This document shows, piece by piece, positions 32,040 to 42,589 of a stretch of DNA of 64,000 nt. The DNA is from Dipteris shenzhenensis (Eukaryota > Polypodiophyta > Polypodiopsida > Gleicheniales). The notes beneath the pieces were generated by a model. The model did no database searches and had not been told where the DNA came from. It saw nothing but the letters and a program-made list of their open reading frames with translations. Position 1 is the stretch's first letter; every line of letters begins with the position of its first letter. The stretch lies in assembly GCA_047967505.1 (NCBI GenBank), contig CM106538.1; one strand, 5' to 3'. The translations under genes were made by a program, and so were the position numbers.

Positions 32040-32560
32040 GCAATTGGTACACAAAGAAACACATTTTTCTTGGTTTTAGGATTAACTGCAAGCAGCACTA
32101 AAATAGTTCCAAGAACCAACGTGGTGGTTGCAAGGAAATACATTTTTTCTTGGTTTAGGATTATTGGCAACCCGCATTAAAATAGAACCAGCGTAGTGGT
32201 TGCACACAAAAATACATTTTTCTTGATTTTAGGATGAACTACAAGTAGCACAAAAATAGCTCTAAGAACCAGTGCGGTGGTTGGAAGGAAATACATTTTT
32301 GTTGGTTTATAATTAACTCTTGCAACCCCCACTAAAATAGAACTAGCGCGGTGGTTGCACAAGGGAACACATTTTCCTTTGTTTAGGATTAACTTTAACT
32401 TTGTGGAGCCACCACACTAAATAAAACAGCATAGTTGTTGCGAGGAAATACATTTTCCTTGGTTTGGGATTAAACACAACCGGCACTACAAATAGAACCA
32501 ACATAGTGATTGCACAAGGAAATACATTTTCCTTTACTTAGGATTAAGTTACCACATAAT
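32040..32560. repeat. Minisatellite, about 80-bp units, six copies
   Basis: Units run aaatacatttttcttggttt aggattaac, then a caac..cactaaaatag part, and end agcgcggtggttgcac. Successive copies differ at about a quarter of positions and alternate between two subtypes, so the repeat is old or has a higher-order structure of about 160 bp. Confidence 0.8.
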
Positions 32561-33358
32561 CATATCATAAATGGGGTTTGTGTAGCACTGCTTGTAATGG
32601 GATTAGACCATATGTCTCCCAAAGGTTACTGTTGCTTATATTGTTGAATTGCCTCTTGTGCTTGAATGCTAAATAGCCACATTACAACAAATCTACAAAC
32701 ACAAAACTCTTTTAGGAGGTTCACCATCAACAAAGCTCTCAATTGGATGGGGCTTCTGGGCAAGGGATTGCTGTGTTGAACATTGCCCTTCTTCAATGAA
32801 AAGAAGTGCACATGGGAATGGTCTCAGTCTAAAATTCTAAGGGGATTTATGCATATCATTTCTTTGTACCTCACCCATAATCTTTGAGTGTAGAAAATAT
32901 GCTTGATTGACCCTATTTCCTTGCTCAATTGTATGCAATAGTGCAAAATTATCTTTTGACATGTAATCTATCTTGACGAGTGGCATCTCCTATGGTATGA
33001 AGTGCTTTGATTACAATCACTTAGTTGTAGAGGCATGGATCATGTGGACAGTCAGATCTAATTGGCTAATCATGGGGCAAATTTTGGAAACGCTCCTGGA
33101 ACAATAGGAGAGACTCCACATCAACGTGGCGACATGCCATGCATTGGTCAAAGCACATGGAATACATGGCATGTTACATTTGGATCGATTGGATTGGTCG
33201 ACTACTTTTATCAAGGTGGTTATGGATTTGTGTGGCCTCCTTATACCGTCATTGAGCTTCAAGCTTCTCCTTCTTGTCCTAACTCTCAAAGAGAGCCGCA
33301 TACAGAGGCTTTGGCTAGTTCTAGTATTGTGTCTAGTCTATAAGCAGCTATTCACCGT
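32561..33358. other. Intergenic, no gene recognised
   Basis: Overlapping short frames exist on both strands around 33017-33383, none with recognisable motifs. The stretch precedes a truncated LTR, so it may belong to a retroelement insertion site. Confidence 0.35.
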
Positions 33359-33662
33359 GTCAGGATCAATCCTTATGATGTGAACTGCAACAAACACAGT
33401 CCAAGTGCATGGTAATTTAGGTCTTTAGATAGAGTCCTAAGTTGATATCAATAAAAGTTCAATCTCTCGGTTCATTGAGTCACAAATCTCATTCCGTAAT
33501 TAAGCAATTGCATGTACATGAGGAACGATTTAATCTCGTTCTTGTTTTGTTTATGTCGAGTGTTTATTTGCTTTATTCTATATCACATGTGGAAGTTATA
33601 TTGAGTGCATTCAAAATTCAGCAAGGTTTGCATGCTTGAAATTCCAACAAGTGGTATCAGAG
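33359..33662 (+). mobile_element. Truncated LTR element: 5' LTR end plus primer-binding site
   Basis: A sequence starting TGTCAGGATC (33359) and ending ATTCCAACA (33649) is followed by TGGTATCAGAG (33652-33662), the tRNA-iMet-complementary primer site of plant Copia elements, on the plus strand. No internal coding region follows. The young minus-strand Copia begins 106 bp downstream. The left LTR limit is a guess from the TG start. Confidence 0.5.
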
Positions 33663-33768
33663 TAGTATGTAAAATAGTCGAACAATTCACGGATATGTTA
33701 GAGTTTAAATAGTTTGTCATTAACAAAAATGTAATGCCCTTGATTGATCTAAATGAAACACCTATAGC

Positions 33769-34064
33769 TGTAAAGAATGAGGGAGAGAGATAGGAGACTC
33801 AAGTTCAGCTTTCTTCACAACACACAAAAGAGAGAGGACACAAGGTTGGAGGGTGAAGCCTTTCTTCACTTTTGCACACAACAACAATACAATAGAAGAG
33901 GGAAATACCCTATATGTCAAACCTAGAATACGTGGTTCATATGTGAACCCAAACCAAAACATACGTGGTAGTCTAACTACACCACGAGTACAACTAACAT
34001 AGGCGGTGACATAAATGATAGTCATCCAGGAGATATATCGGGGGTAGAGCTTGATATCTCAACA
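33769..34064 (-). repeat. 3' LTR of the young Copia
   Basis: A 296-bp LTR with TG...CA ends on the plus strand. It lacks one CA dinucleotide present in the other LTR (cacacaacaac here, cacacacaacaac at about 39050). Confidence 0.95.
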
Positions 34065-36817
34065 CTCCCCCTCAAGCTCAAATCCATCTCATGTACACCA
34101 AGCAAGCTCCTAAATCTGCGAAGCTTCTCGGTACCCAATGCCTTCGTAAAAATATCAGCCACCTGCTCCTCAGTGCTGACATAGACAAGATCAATCTCAC
34201 CAGCTAGAACCTTCTCTCTCGCAAAGTGATAATGCACCTCAATGTGCTTCGTTCTAGCATGATAAACTGGGTTATTAGCAAGCATGATGCTGCTAATGTT
34301 GTCACAACGAATGACAACTGCTGCATGAATTGACTGTCCCATATCTGCAAGTAGCTTCCGTAACCAAGCTACCTCACATGCAGCCATTGCTGCACCCCTG
34401 TACTCAGCCTCTGTGCTTGACAAGGCAACTGTTGGCTGCTTCTTGCTGCTCCAACTGATGGCACCACTCCCAAGGGAAAACATAAAACCACTAGTAGATC
34501 TTCTGTCTGAGACACTACCAGCCCAGTCAGCATCTGTGTATCCATGTACCTGTAATGCACACCCAGCTTCATAAAACAGTCCATAATGCAATGTGGACTT
34601 CACATACCGCAGTATGCGCCTAGCCGCATCCAAATGTGGCTTCCTCGGTGCCTGCATAAACTGACTCACCAGCCCCACAGCATAGCTCAAATCTGGTCTG
34701 GTTATAGTCATGTAAATCAAGCTACCTACTATGCGCCTGTACATAGTAATATCTTCAAGAAGCTCACCTGTCTCTGCATTGAGCTTCACATTCTGCTCCA
34801 ATGGAACAGAAATAGGCTTACAGCCTGTCATCCCATATTTGGACAGCATGTCCAAACCGTATTGCCTTTGCAACAGCCATATCCCACTCGGGGATCTAAT
34901 AACCTCAATGCCCAAGAAGTAACGCAGCTCTCCCAAATTCTTCATCTCAAATTTTTGCTTCAACAGCAGCTTCACTTCATTAATGTCTGCATCACTATCA
35001 CCTGTAATAATCAAGTCATCAACATAGATGACTATAAGCACAATCCCTCTGTTTGTCCTTTTCACATAAAGTGAAAAATCTGAATTGGAAATCTGAAATC
35101 CAATAGTGACAAGATATTGCCCCATCTTGTCTGACCATGCCCTCGGAGCCTGTTTTAAGCCATACAAGGCTTTGCGCAACCTGCATACAAAATCGGGATG
35201 TGAATTATCCTCATAACCTTCCGGCTGCATCATATAAACCTCTTCCTGCAAATCACCATGCAAGAAGGCATTTTTCACATCCATCTGATGCAAAGACCAT
35301 CCCTTTGCAGCAGCCATAGCAATTACTGCTCTCACGGTTGCCATCCTTGCAACTGGGCTGAAAGTTTCCTCATAGTCAATTCCATATGTCTGTGCAAAAC
35401 CTTTGGCAACCAATCTTGCCTTGTACCTGCTAACAGACCCATCAGCATTGTGCTTTACTTTGTAAACCCACTTGCAGCCAATAGCCTTCTTATCATGAGG
35501 CAAAGGCATCAAATCCCAAGTGTGGTTTGCATCCAAGGCAGCCATCTCTTCATCCATAGCTGCTTCCCAATTTTTATGCCCTGCTGCATCCTCAAAACAT
35601 GTGGGCTCTGGCTCCTCCAGAACCTTGACCATATAAGCATAGTGATGTTCTGTATACCCATCATATCTCAGCCTGTCAACTGGATACTTGATACGAGTGG
35701 ACCTCCGTACAACTGGATCAGTTGCAAGAGTCTTTAAATCATGCCTGCTTTTCCTTGCACCAGGTGTAACAACAGAAGGAATCCCAAGTTCCTCATCAAG
35801 GCTCATTTCAGAGCCACTTGACTCTCCATCAACATGAGAGCTACCAGCAGACACATCAAACACTGGAGCATGGTCTACTTTTTCTTTTCCCTTATGTGAT
35901 ACCTGCACAACACTATCAGGGCTGCCATGTGACGATTCACTAGATCTCAATCTCCCTGTCCATGCATTAGATCCACTAGTAGAGGACTCTCTGGGTCCAC
36001 TCAAGGCTTGAGATTGCTGCTCTGCATTTATTGCAGCATTCCCATTTCCTGCATCTGCATCTCCTACCATAACAGTTGGTGCATACCAGCTGCTCATTTC
36101 ATCAAAAACAACATCTCTGCTCACTTGCATTTTGCGGGTGGAAGGGTTATAACAGCGATACCCTTTCTGGTGCTGAGCATATCTAATAAAGATGCATTTT
36201 TCTGCCTTTGGATCCAGCTTTGTTCTCTTCTCATCAGGAACATGAACATAAGCTATGCAACCAAATACCTTCAAGTGAGAAATATCTGGTTTTTGGCCTG
36301 TATACATTTCTTCAGGCGTCATGCCATGGACAGCTGCAGTGGGGGTTCTGTTCATAATATAAACAGCAGTTGCTACTGCTTCAGCCCAAAAATAATCAGG
36401 CATGTTTTCCTCATTTAGGATCGCCCGTCCTACTTCTGCAATATGCCTGTTCTTCCTTTCTGCAACCCCATTCTGCTGAGGGGTAGACCTGCATGAGTAC
36501 TTCCTTTGAATTCCCTGTTCTTTCAGATATTCACTAAATTCTTCTGAGAAGTACTCTCCCCCTCCATCAGATCTTAGCACTTTAATATGCACACCTTTCT
36601 CTTTTTCAACCATGGCCTTAAAAGCCTTGAAATGGCTGAACACTTCACTTTTGTGCTTCATAAAATAAATCCACACCTTCCTAGTGTAGTCATCAATAAA
36701 CGTCACATAATAATGGCATCCACCAATAGAAGCAGTTTTGGTTGTCCAAACATCTGAATGGATCACTTCCAAAGGTCTTCTGCTCACCTTAGCATTTTTG
36801 GGAAATGCATGTCTGGC
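34022..36817 (-). CDS. Copia pol: integrase, reverse transcriptase, RNase H
   Basis: The frame is continuous from just after the TAG at 36818 to a stop inside the 3' LTR. The integrase core has DDYTRKVWIYF, SDGGGEYFSEEF and QQNGVAERKN (about 36450-36485), which hold the DDE acidic residues. The RT domain has WKAV-region equivalents (GCKWVYKVK), DVKNAFLHGDL and the catalytic YVDD at 35015-35026. RNase H has DADWAGS, SSTEAEYRGAA and the C-terminal ADIFTKAL. All key motifs are present and no frameshift is seen. It would be made as the downstream part of the gag-pol polyprotein, so the amber codon upstream blocks it unless read through. Confidence 0.93.
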   Translation of the reverse strand, partial: ARHAFPKNAKVSRRPLEVIHSDVWTTKTASIGGCHYYVTFIDDYTRKVWIYFMKHKSEVFSHFKAFKAMVEKEKGVHIKVLRSDGGGEYFSEEFSEYLKEQGIQRKYSCRSTPQQNGVAERKNRHIAEVGRAILNEENMPDYFWAEAVATAVYIMNRTPTAAVHGMTPEEMYTGQKPDISHLKVFGCIAYVHVPDEKRTKLDPKAEKCIFIRYAQHQKGYRCYNPSTRKMQVSRDVVFDEMSSWYAPTVMVGDADAGNGNAAINAEQQSQALSGPRESSTSGSNAWTGRLRSSESSHGSPDSVVQVSHKGKEKVDHAPVFDVSAGSSHVDGESSGSEMSLDEELGIPSVVTPGARKSRHDLKTLATDPVVRRSTRIKYPVDRLRYDGYTEHHYAYMVKVLEEPEPTCFEDAAGHKNWEAAMDEEMAALDANHTWDLMPLPHDKKAIGCKWVYKVKHNADGSVSRYKARLVAKGFAQTYGIDYEETFSPVARMATVRAVIAMAAAKGWSLHQMDVKNAFLHGDLQEEVYMMQPEGYEDNSHPDFVCRLRKALYGLKQAPRAWSDKMGQYLVTIGFQISNSDFSLYVKRTNRGIVLIVIYVDDLIITGDSDADINEVKLLLKQKFEMKNLGELRYFLGIEVIRSPSGIWLLQRQYGLDMLSKYGMTGCKPISVPLEQNVKLNAETGELLEDITMYRRIVGSLIYMTITRPDLSYAVGLVSQFMQAPRKPHLDAARRILRYVKSTLHYGLFYEAGCALQVHGYTDADWAGSVSDRRSTSGFMFSLGSGAISWSSKKQPTVALSSTEAEYRGAAMAACEVAWLRKLLADMGQSIHAAVVIRCDNISSIMLANNPVYHARTKHIEVHYHFAREKVLAGEIDLVYVSTEEQVADIFTKALGTEKLRRFRSLLGVHEMDLSLRGSVEISSSTPDISPG

Positions 36818-38404
36818 CTACTTACCCATTTGGCATGCTTCACATACCTTTTGCATTCCCTCAACTCTGAATTTAGGCAAACCTGCAACAATGTTTTTCG
36901 TTTGCATAGATTTCAGCCTTTGTATATTCACATGCCCAATGCGCTTGTGCCATATCTCAATATCTGTAATGACACCTCTCCCATGCGCAAACATAGCAGC
37001 TTTTACCTCAGGCATATCAACATCCAAGGTGAACATTCTGCCATTTTTATTGCCTTTCGCAACCAAGCGGCACTTATTTTTCAGGTCCTCAACAAAACAT
37101 CCATCAGGATTAAATCTAACCTGCAGACCTTGCTCAACCATCTGGCCAACTGAAACCAGGTTCTTAGTGATTTTTGGAACATGAAGTACATCTGCCAAGT
37201 ACTTCGTTTTGCCATCCTGCATAGCCAATGGCACTTTACCAACCTGCATAATTGGGTGCGCAGTATCATCACCTGTTTCAACATAACCTGGCTTATCCAA
37301 ATTTCTAACATCATGAAACCACTCACCATGACTAGTCATGTGGTTAGAGGCACCTGAATCAACATACCAAACATCATTGCAAGCTGCAGCATCTCCTGAC
37401 ATGGAGTTAGCCATATGCTGCATCACAAAAAGGTGCTCATTTCTGTCGTCACCATGCCCACTTGATGATGCATAGTTGCTTTGCTGCAACTTCCCACTTT
37501 TGATGTCATTCTGCTTTTTATAACATGTATTCTCCTTGTGTCCAGGCTTTCCACAATAATAGCATTCTGTGCTGCTATTTACTTGCTGGTTCCTTTGCCA
37601 TGAACCACGGCCTCTTTGGCTCCCCCTGCCTCTAGAACTACCACGTCCTCCTCCATAGGACTGGTTTTCCTGTTGTTGCTGTTGGTTCTGATTTCCTGCA
37701 CGCCCACCAAAACGGCCTCTTCCTCTACCTCTGCCTCTACCTGTATTCGAGTAGAAAGCAGTCTCTTGAGAAGTTGAGGTGGCTGAACCACCATTCCTTT
37801 GCTCTTCACTCAGCAAGAGAGCAATAAGTTCCTGAAAGTCAGGAAATGTTTCACGGACTCCAATGGATGTCCGAAACTGTGCATAATCTTTCCCAAGACC
37901 ATTCAAGGTCACAGACACTAAGTCCTCATCATCAACAGGTGCTCCAATGGAGGCAAGAGAATCTGCAAGGCCTTTCACCTTCAAGGAATACTCATTTATA
38001 TTCAGATTTTTCCTTTGCACATTGTGCAACTCCTGCTTTAGCTGCATCTTTCGTGCTTTGGTATTTTTTCTATACAGCTTCACCAATGTATCCCATGCCT
38101 CCTTAGGCGTCTCTAGATCCTGTATATGCACAATCATAGAATCTGAAATGCTAACAGACAGCCAATACAGGCATTTTCTGGCTTTTTCATGCCATTCTTT
38201 AAAGGCCTTCAATTCAGCAGGAGTAGGAGCAGTACCCAAAACTGGTTCTACAGTTTCACCACTGATGTACTCCCAAACTCCCTTTCCCATAAGGAAGTTT
38301 GTCATCCTGAACTTCCATGCTTGGAAGTTGTTCTTGTCAAGCTTCTCACTGACAATGGTAGACAGATTCTCAGACATTTTACAAATCACGAATTGCAACA
38401 GCAA
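36818..38404 (-). CDS. Copia gag and protease
   Basis: This 528-codon frame ends in TAG at 36818. A UBN2-type capsid region (FQAWKFRMTNFL, LNGLGKDYAQFR) is followed by a Gly/Arg/Gln-rich stretch, one CCHC knuckle CYYCGKPGHKENTC (about 37523-37564), the protease motif WYVDSGASNHM (about 37345-37372) and the pre-integrase zinc region ending CEACQMGK. The downstream pol frame is in the same phase, so the TAG is most simply a CAG-to-TAG mutation. A Met nine codons downstream (38377) is an alternative start. Confidence 0.93.
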   Translation of the reverse strand: MLLQFVICKMSENLSTIVSEKLDKNNFQAWKFRMTNFLMGKGVWEYISGETVEPVLGTAPTPAELKAFKEWHEKARKCLYWLSVSISDSMIVHIQDLETPKEAWDTLVKLYRKNTKARKMQLKQELHNVQRKNLNINEYSLKVKGLADSLASIGAPVDDEDLVSVTLNGLGKDYAQFRTSIGVRETFPDFQELIALLLSEEQRNGGSATSTSQETAFYSNTGRGRGRGRGRFGGRAGNQNQQQQQENQSYGGGRGSSRGRGSQRGRGSWQRNQQVNSSTECYYCGKPGHKENTCYKKQNDIKSGKLQQSNYASSSGHGDDRNEHLFVMQHMANSMSGDAAACNDVWYVDSGASNHMTSHGEWFHDVRNLDKPGYVETGDDTAHPIMQVGKVPLAMQDGKTKYLADVLHVPKITKNLVSVGQMVEQGLQVRFNPDGCFVEDLKNKCRLVAKGNKNGRMFTLDVDMPEVKAAMFAHGRGVITDIEIWHKRIGHVNIQRLKSMQTKNIVAGLPKFRVEGMQKVCEACQMGK

Positions 38405-38945
38405 CCTGTAAACACAGCAAATGCCTCACAAGGGCAAATAGCAAAACTTCTGCAAAAAGCCTCACAGGAGCAGATCTGCAACACTGACGAAAGTGGTATT
38501 TCACCACACAGTCACTTCCTAGTGACGATTTTGCATCAATAGGCAACAGGCATGAATCTGCAACTCCCAATATCTCTGCACACAGGCATACGATGCAATT
38601 TCTGTGGCACCTTTCCACCGACTAGCCGCGCGGTGGTCGCACAGCAAAAACAGGGCCTTTTTCTGAGTGCCTGCGAAGAACTTGCGCCTTCAAAACGGGC
38701 CCCGAAACGGCCTCAAATCAAAAAAATAAAGTCTTTGCCCTTTCCCGCAGCATATACTGCGCTCTCGCCACACCGCGAAGGGCCTCTCAATCTGAAACAG
38801 TGCACTCCTGCACTTCTGGCTGTGCTACCTGCAGAGATTTGCTCCCAAACTCGAAATAGGAAAGCAACACTGGTCCTCTTACCAGGACACCACAAACTTG
38901 GCTTGCTTTCTTGAGCTCCTTACCTCGAACAAGGCTCTGATACCA
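38405..38945 (-). other. Copia 5' leader with primer-binding site
   Basis: This untranslated leader between the 5' LTR and gag includes the primer site at 38933-38945 (plus strand ggctctgatacca). Short frames here on the plus strand are not supported. Confidence 0.85.
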
Positions 38946-39243
38946 TGTAAAGAATGAGGGAGAGAGATAGGAGACTCAAGTTCAGCTTTCTTCACAACAC
39001 ACAAAAGAGAGAGGACACAAGGTTGGAGGGTGAAGCCTTTCTTCACTTTTGCACACACAACAACAATACAATAGAAGAGGGAAATACCCTATATGTCAAA
39101 CCTAGAATACGTGGTTCATATGTGAACCCAAACCAAAACATACGTGGTAGTCTAACTACACCACGAGTACAACTAACATAGGCGGTGACATAAATGATAG
39201 TCATCCAGGAGATATATCGGGGGTAGAGCTTGATATCTCAACA
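38946..39243 (-). repeat. 5' LTR of the young Copia
   Basis: A 298-bp LTR, nearly identical to 33769-34064, followed outside by the target duplication ATAGC. Confidence 0.95.
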
Positions 39244-39248
39244 ATAGC

Positions 39249-41352
39249 AACAAGCTATCTAAAAGGGAATTGATTCTTTATCATCGAAATTCAAATTTTG
39301 TATAATTCACAAAATTGCAACTCAAGAAAATATCATCACGTCAAACTTATGAGGTGCCTATTTCGAAACTGTCCCAACACAAACCAATAGGTTAAGTAAA
39401 TATACTTAGTCTACCTTGCATATAGAATACTATGAAATATAAGCACTCTTTGATACCACTACATTAGTAATAGGTTAAGTAAATATACTTAGTCTACCTT
39501 GCGTATAGAATACTATGAAATATAAGCACTCTTTGATGCCACTGCATAAGTTGTCTATCCCAAACTCTCAATAATAGCTAGAAAATCTTATGAGTAATGT
39601 ACTTCATCTATCTTACTATAGCATCTTACTTTATGTGAATATCATAGTTGATTTTATTGTTTTTCAAAATTCAGGTAATAACTTGCTTAGCCTACTTACC
39701 ATCTTAGAAAGCATGAGCCATTTCATTGATAGTTATCACAGAATTATACCCAAATCAATTGACCAGCTTAATGTCATATAATTGCTCCAACCTTGTATTG
39801 GATCATAGTACCCTATTCGTGTTTGGCAACTCATTAAATAAACATACACATTCCTTATCTTTGTAATCTATGTTGAGCTAAAGTGGGATGAGCTATCATA
39901 GAAGGACTTGGATGCTATGGCAACTTGCATTGGATTTGGAAACAACATGTTTCCAATTTCTAAAACTCTAGAGATGGGAGAAGAGGCTCCAAGAAATTGG
40001 AAACAACATGTTTCCAAGTTCTAAAACTCTAGAGATGGAAGAAGAGGCTCCAAGAAATATGGATGTTGAGTAGAGTATTGAGGATGAATGCTTTCTCAAA
40101 GATGCTAGCACATTTAATAAAAAGAGAGATGAGAATTAAGAAGGCATCACTATGGTATAGGGAGGTCAATGTCAATCATATCAATCACCTAAATGAGGCC
40201 ACATGGAGTCATTGGGTGTTTTTTATGACAAGTTGGAAACCTAGCTAGCAAATCCTAACTCGATATATTTTAGGTTGATAAAGGCACTTCTTAAGAAGGC
40301 ATCGCTATGGTATAGGGAGGTCAATGTCAATCATATCAATCACCTAAATGAGGCCACATGGAGTCTTTGGGTGTTTTTTATGACAAGTTGGAAGCCTAGC
40401 TGGCAAATCCTAACTCGATATATTTTAGGTTGATAAAGGCACTTCTTATTTTCTGGAGTGTGGTTGCAAGCTCAAGGATGAATTAGGTTTGAAAACTTTC
40501 ACCAAGGCCTAGGTGTGAAAGTTCAAGGGGGACTAGAGTTGTAGGTTAAAGCTATGGCCAAGTCACATGAGGAAATTAGTGTTTAGAATTGAGTTTAGGT
40601 TTCCAAGGAGGTTTCCATCATGGCAATGTAGTCTTCACAAAGAAGAGATTGTGAAGAGTGTTAGGAGTGGGAGACTCTATTAAGAAAGGTGCAACGAGAA
40701 GGGGCGCCTTTCCCATAACTACTAGTAGCAAAAGCTTTTAGGGATCCTTTGTACTATCCTACAAAGGCGGTCGAGGACAGGAAGGGTTCCAACAACTACA
40801 TGACAACATGAGGGTGGGAATCTTTTACTTACTACAAAGGAAAGCGGCAACTTGCCCACTACTACAAGTAGCAAGGTGCTACAAGCGGCAACTTGCCCAC
40901 TACTACAAGTAGCAAGGTGTCTCTACAAATTGCATATAAAATCTTGACCAAGAATTGACGAAGCACTGTAGCACGTACACACCGAAGTAAAAATCAACAC
41001 ATTCTACACCCAAATTCCATATTCAAGGAGATACAAAGTGGTCCCTTTGCCTTTGAATGGGGTCCATCCTTGATCTAACTTGGAGATGTTATTAAGCCTT
41101 CCACTAATATGGACCTTCGGTCATCATAAACCAAAGTTAGTCATCATGTGCACTCATCTCTGCTGGAACGTGGGGGAGAATAGATGCATTGTGGTGGCAA
41201 GAGGAGTGAGAACACAAAAGATTAGCAATGGGTGTTCTCTTGATTTAAGAGGGAAGTCCCTCTTTTATAGAATGGGAGAGAGGGTGGCCTAAATCAATGG
41301 CACCTCTCCTACATCAATGGAGGTAAATCCTAAATCATAGGAACTCCACAAT
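39249..41352. repeat. Intergenic with three recent tandem duplications
   Basis: Two copies of an 83-bp unit start taggttaagtaaatatactt at 39388 and 39471. Two copies of a 61-bp unit start ggaaacaacatgtttccaa at 39938 and 39999. Two copies of a 155-bp unit start aaggcatc at 40141 and 40296, nearly identical. A 37-bp duplication with gcggcaacttgcccactact lies near 40850-40915. No gene is recognised. Confidence 0.8.
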
Positions 41353-42581
41353 CATAGGCACCACCCCATGTGGGGGCCTTTGCATTACATCATCACCTGT
41401 GTCATGGCCTATGGCACTAAGTGTGCCTCTTCTACACACACACACACACACACACACAACCATATGACTGCTAGTGGATGCACACATGCTCCTAGCAAGC
41501 CCTTGATCACACATATCCCAACATACCCCCTCTCAAGGGTTTGCCTCATGCTATGTCAAAGGATACATCTAGTCACATAATTTCTCATGCCATCTCATGG
41601 TGGTCAAGGATAAATCTATGGCTAGGATCTCATGCTAGCAAAGGTGCCCAAGGGTCAAGGTTTACAAAAATGGGATAGACCCCTCCAAAATGGTTATCTC
41701 CCTTGCATGTACAAGGATGAATCTTAGGCCTTTGTGTGGACCTAGTTTCTCATTTCTACAAGAGGTACCATGGGGGTAAACACATATCACATGGCCTACA
41801 TCATATGGTGACCAGAGGTGATTTACAAAATACAAAACACATAACATTCTTTTTGGAGTACTATTCCAGGCAGAGAACGTCAAAATTTGACCAAGTGATG
41901 ATAAATAAAGTTCAAAAGACAAAGTGCTCAAAAGGCATCGTCTTTATCTTCTACCACAAAGTTTGATTCTTCATTTGTTGATGGAGTCTTTCCTTCAGCA
42001 AGATTTCCTTTGTTGTTGATGCAGCTCTTCTTCACATGAAATGCTTCATTCTCTTGGGAGTCATTCCTCTCTTCTTAGGCTTGTCTCTTGGAGAGCAGCT
42101 GTAGAGAAAACCTTTTTAGGTGGCAATACTCCATAGTATGATTGGGTACTCCACAGAAGGCACATATCTTTTTCTTGGTGTTCACCTTGATGAAATATTC
42201 ACCATTACAGGGCTTTACTCTCATTCTTGGCTTCTTTTGGAATGCTTTCCTCTGAGATACATAGTTAATGTCAGAGGAACTATATGATGAAGGCATATTG
42301 GGAAGGTCTTACCACTAATGTGGCAGTGTCCAGTCCCTTACAAAGAAGTCTCCTTCTCCACAAGTATAATTGGTTGGAGAGATAGTTAAATACCCCAAAC
42401 TCTTAGCATAAAGGAAATTCTAGGCACCACCCCATGTGGGGGCCTTTGCATTACATCATCACCTGTGTCATGGCCTATGGCACTAAGTGTGTCTCTTCTA
42501 CACACACACACACACAACCATATGACTGCTAGTGGATGCACACATGCTCCTAGCAAGCCCTCGATCACACATATCCCAACA
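41353..42581 (-). mobile_element. Small non-autonomous LTR element with gag knuckle
   Basis: Two direct copies of a sequence from taggcaccaccccatgtggg to cacatatcccaaca (41353-41523 and 42421-42581) match almost exactly apart from (CA)n length. Each ends CCCAACA and is followed by a pyrimidine tract that on the minus strand gives a purine tract before TGTTGGG. Between them, minus strand 42075-42296 encodes a retroviral-type knuckle CAFCGVPNHTMEYC, so a gag remnant is present but pol is missing. The left limits of the LTRs and the target duplication were not found; two nested insertions are an alternative. Confidence 0.6.
42075..42296 (-). pseudogene. gag fragment with CCHC knuckle
   Basis: A short frame of 73 codons holds CAFCGVPNHTMEYC (CX2CX4HX4C) preceded by a basic stretch (KKKICAFC). 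It is typical of the nucleocapsid end of plant LTR-element gag. No protease or pol follows. Confidence 0.65.
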
Positions 42582-42589
42582 ATCTCCAC

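Larger units (their letters stand above)
33769..39243 (-). mobile_element. Young full-length Ty1/Copia retrotransposon
   Basis: The 5475-bp element lies on the minus strand. The LTRs (33769-34064 and 38946-39243; 296 and 298 bp) appear identical except for one CA dinucleotide indel. The target duplication ATAGC is exact (33764-33768 and 39244-39248). The primer site TGGTATCAGAGCC directly follows the 5' LTR (38933-38945) and the purine tract GAGGGGGAG directly precedes the 3' LTR (34065-34073). The internal frame encodes gag, protease, integrase, reverse transcriptase and RNase H in Copia order and is open except for one TAG. Near-identity of the LTRs implies a recent insertion. Confidence 0.95.

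Noticed and set aside
33652-33662. A tRNA gene fragment
   Set aside because: The TGGTATCAGAG string is the reverse-transcription primer site typical of Copia elements. No cloverleaf can be formed around it.
34586-36418. Plus-strand frames of 60-160 codons across the young Copia
   Set aside because: They are antisense shadows of the open pol frame.
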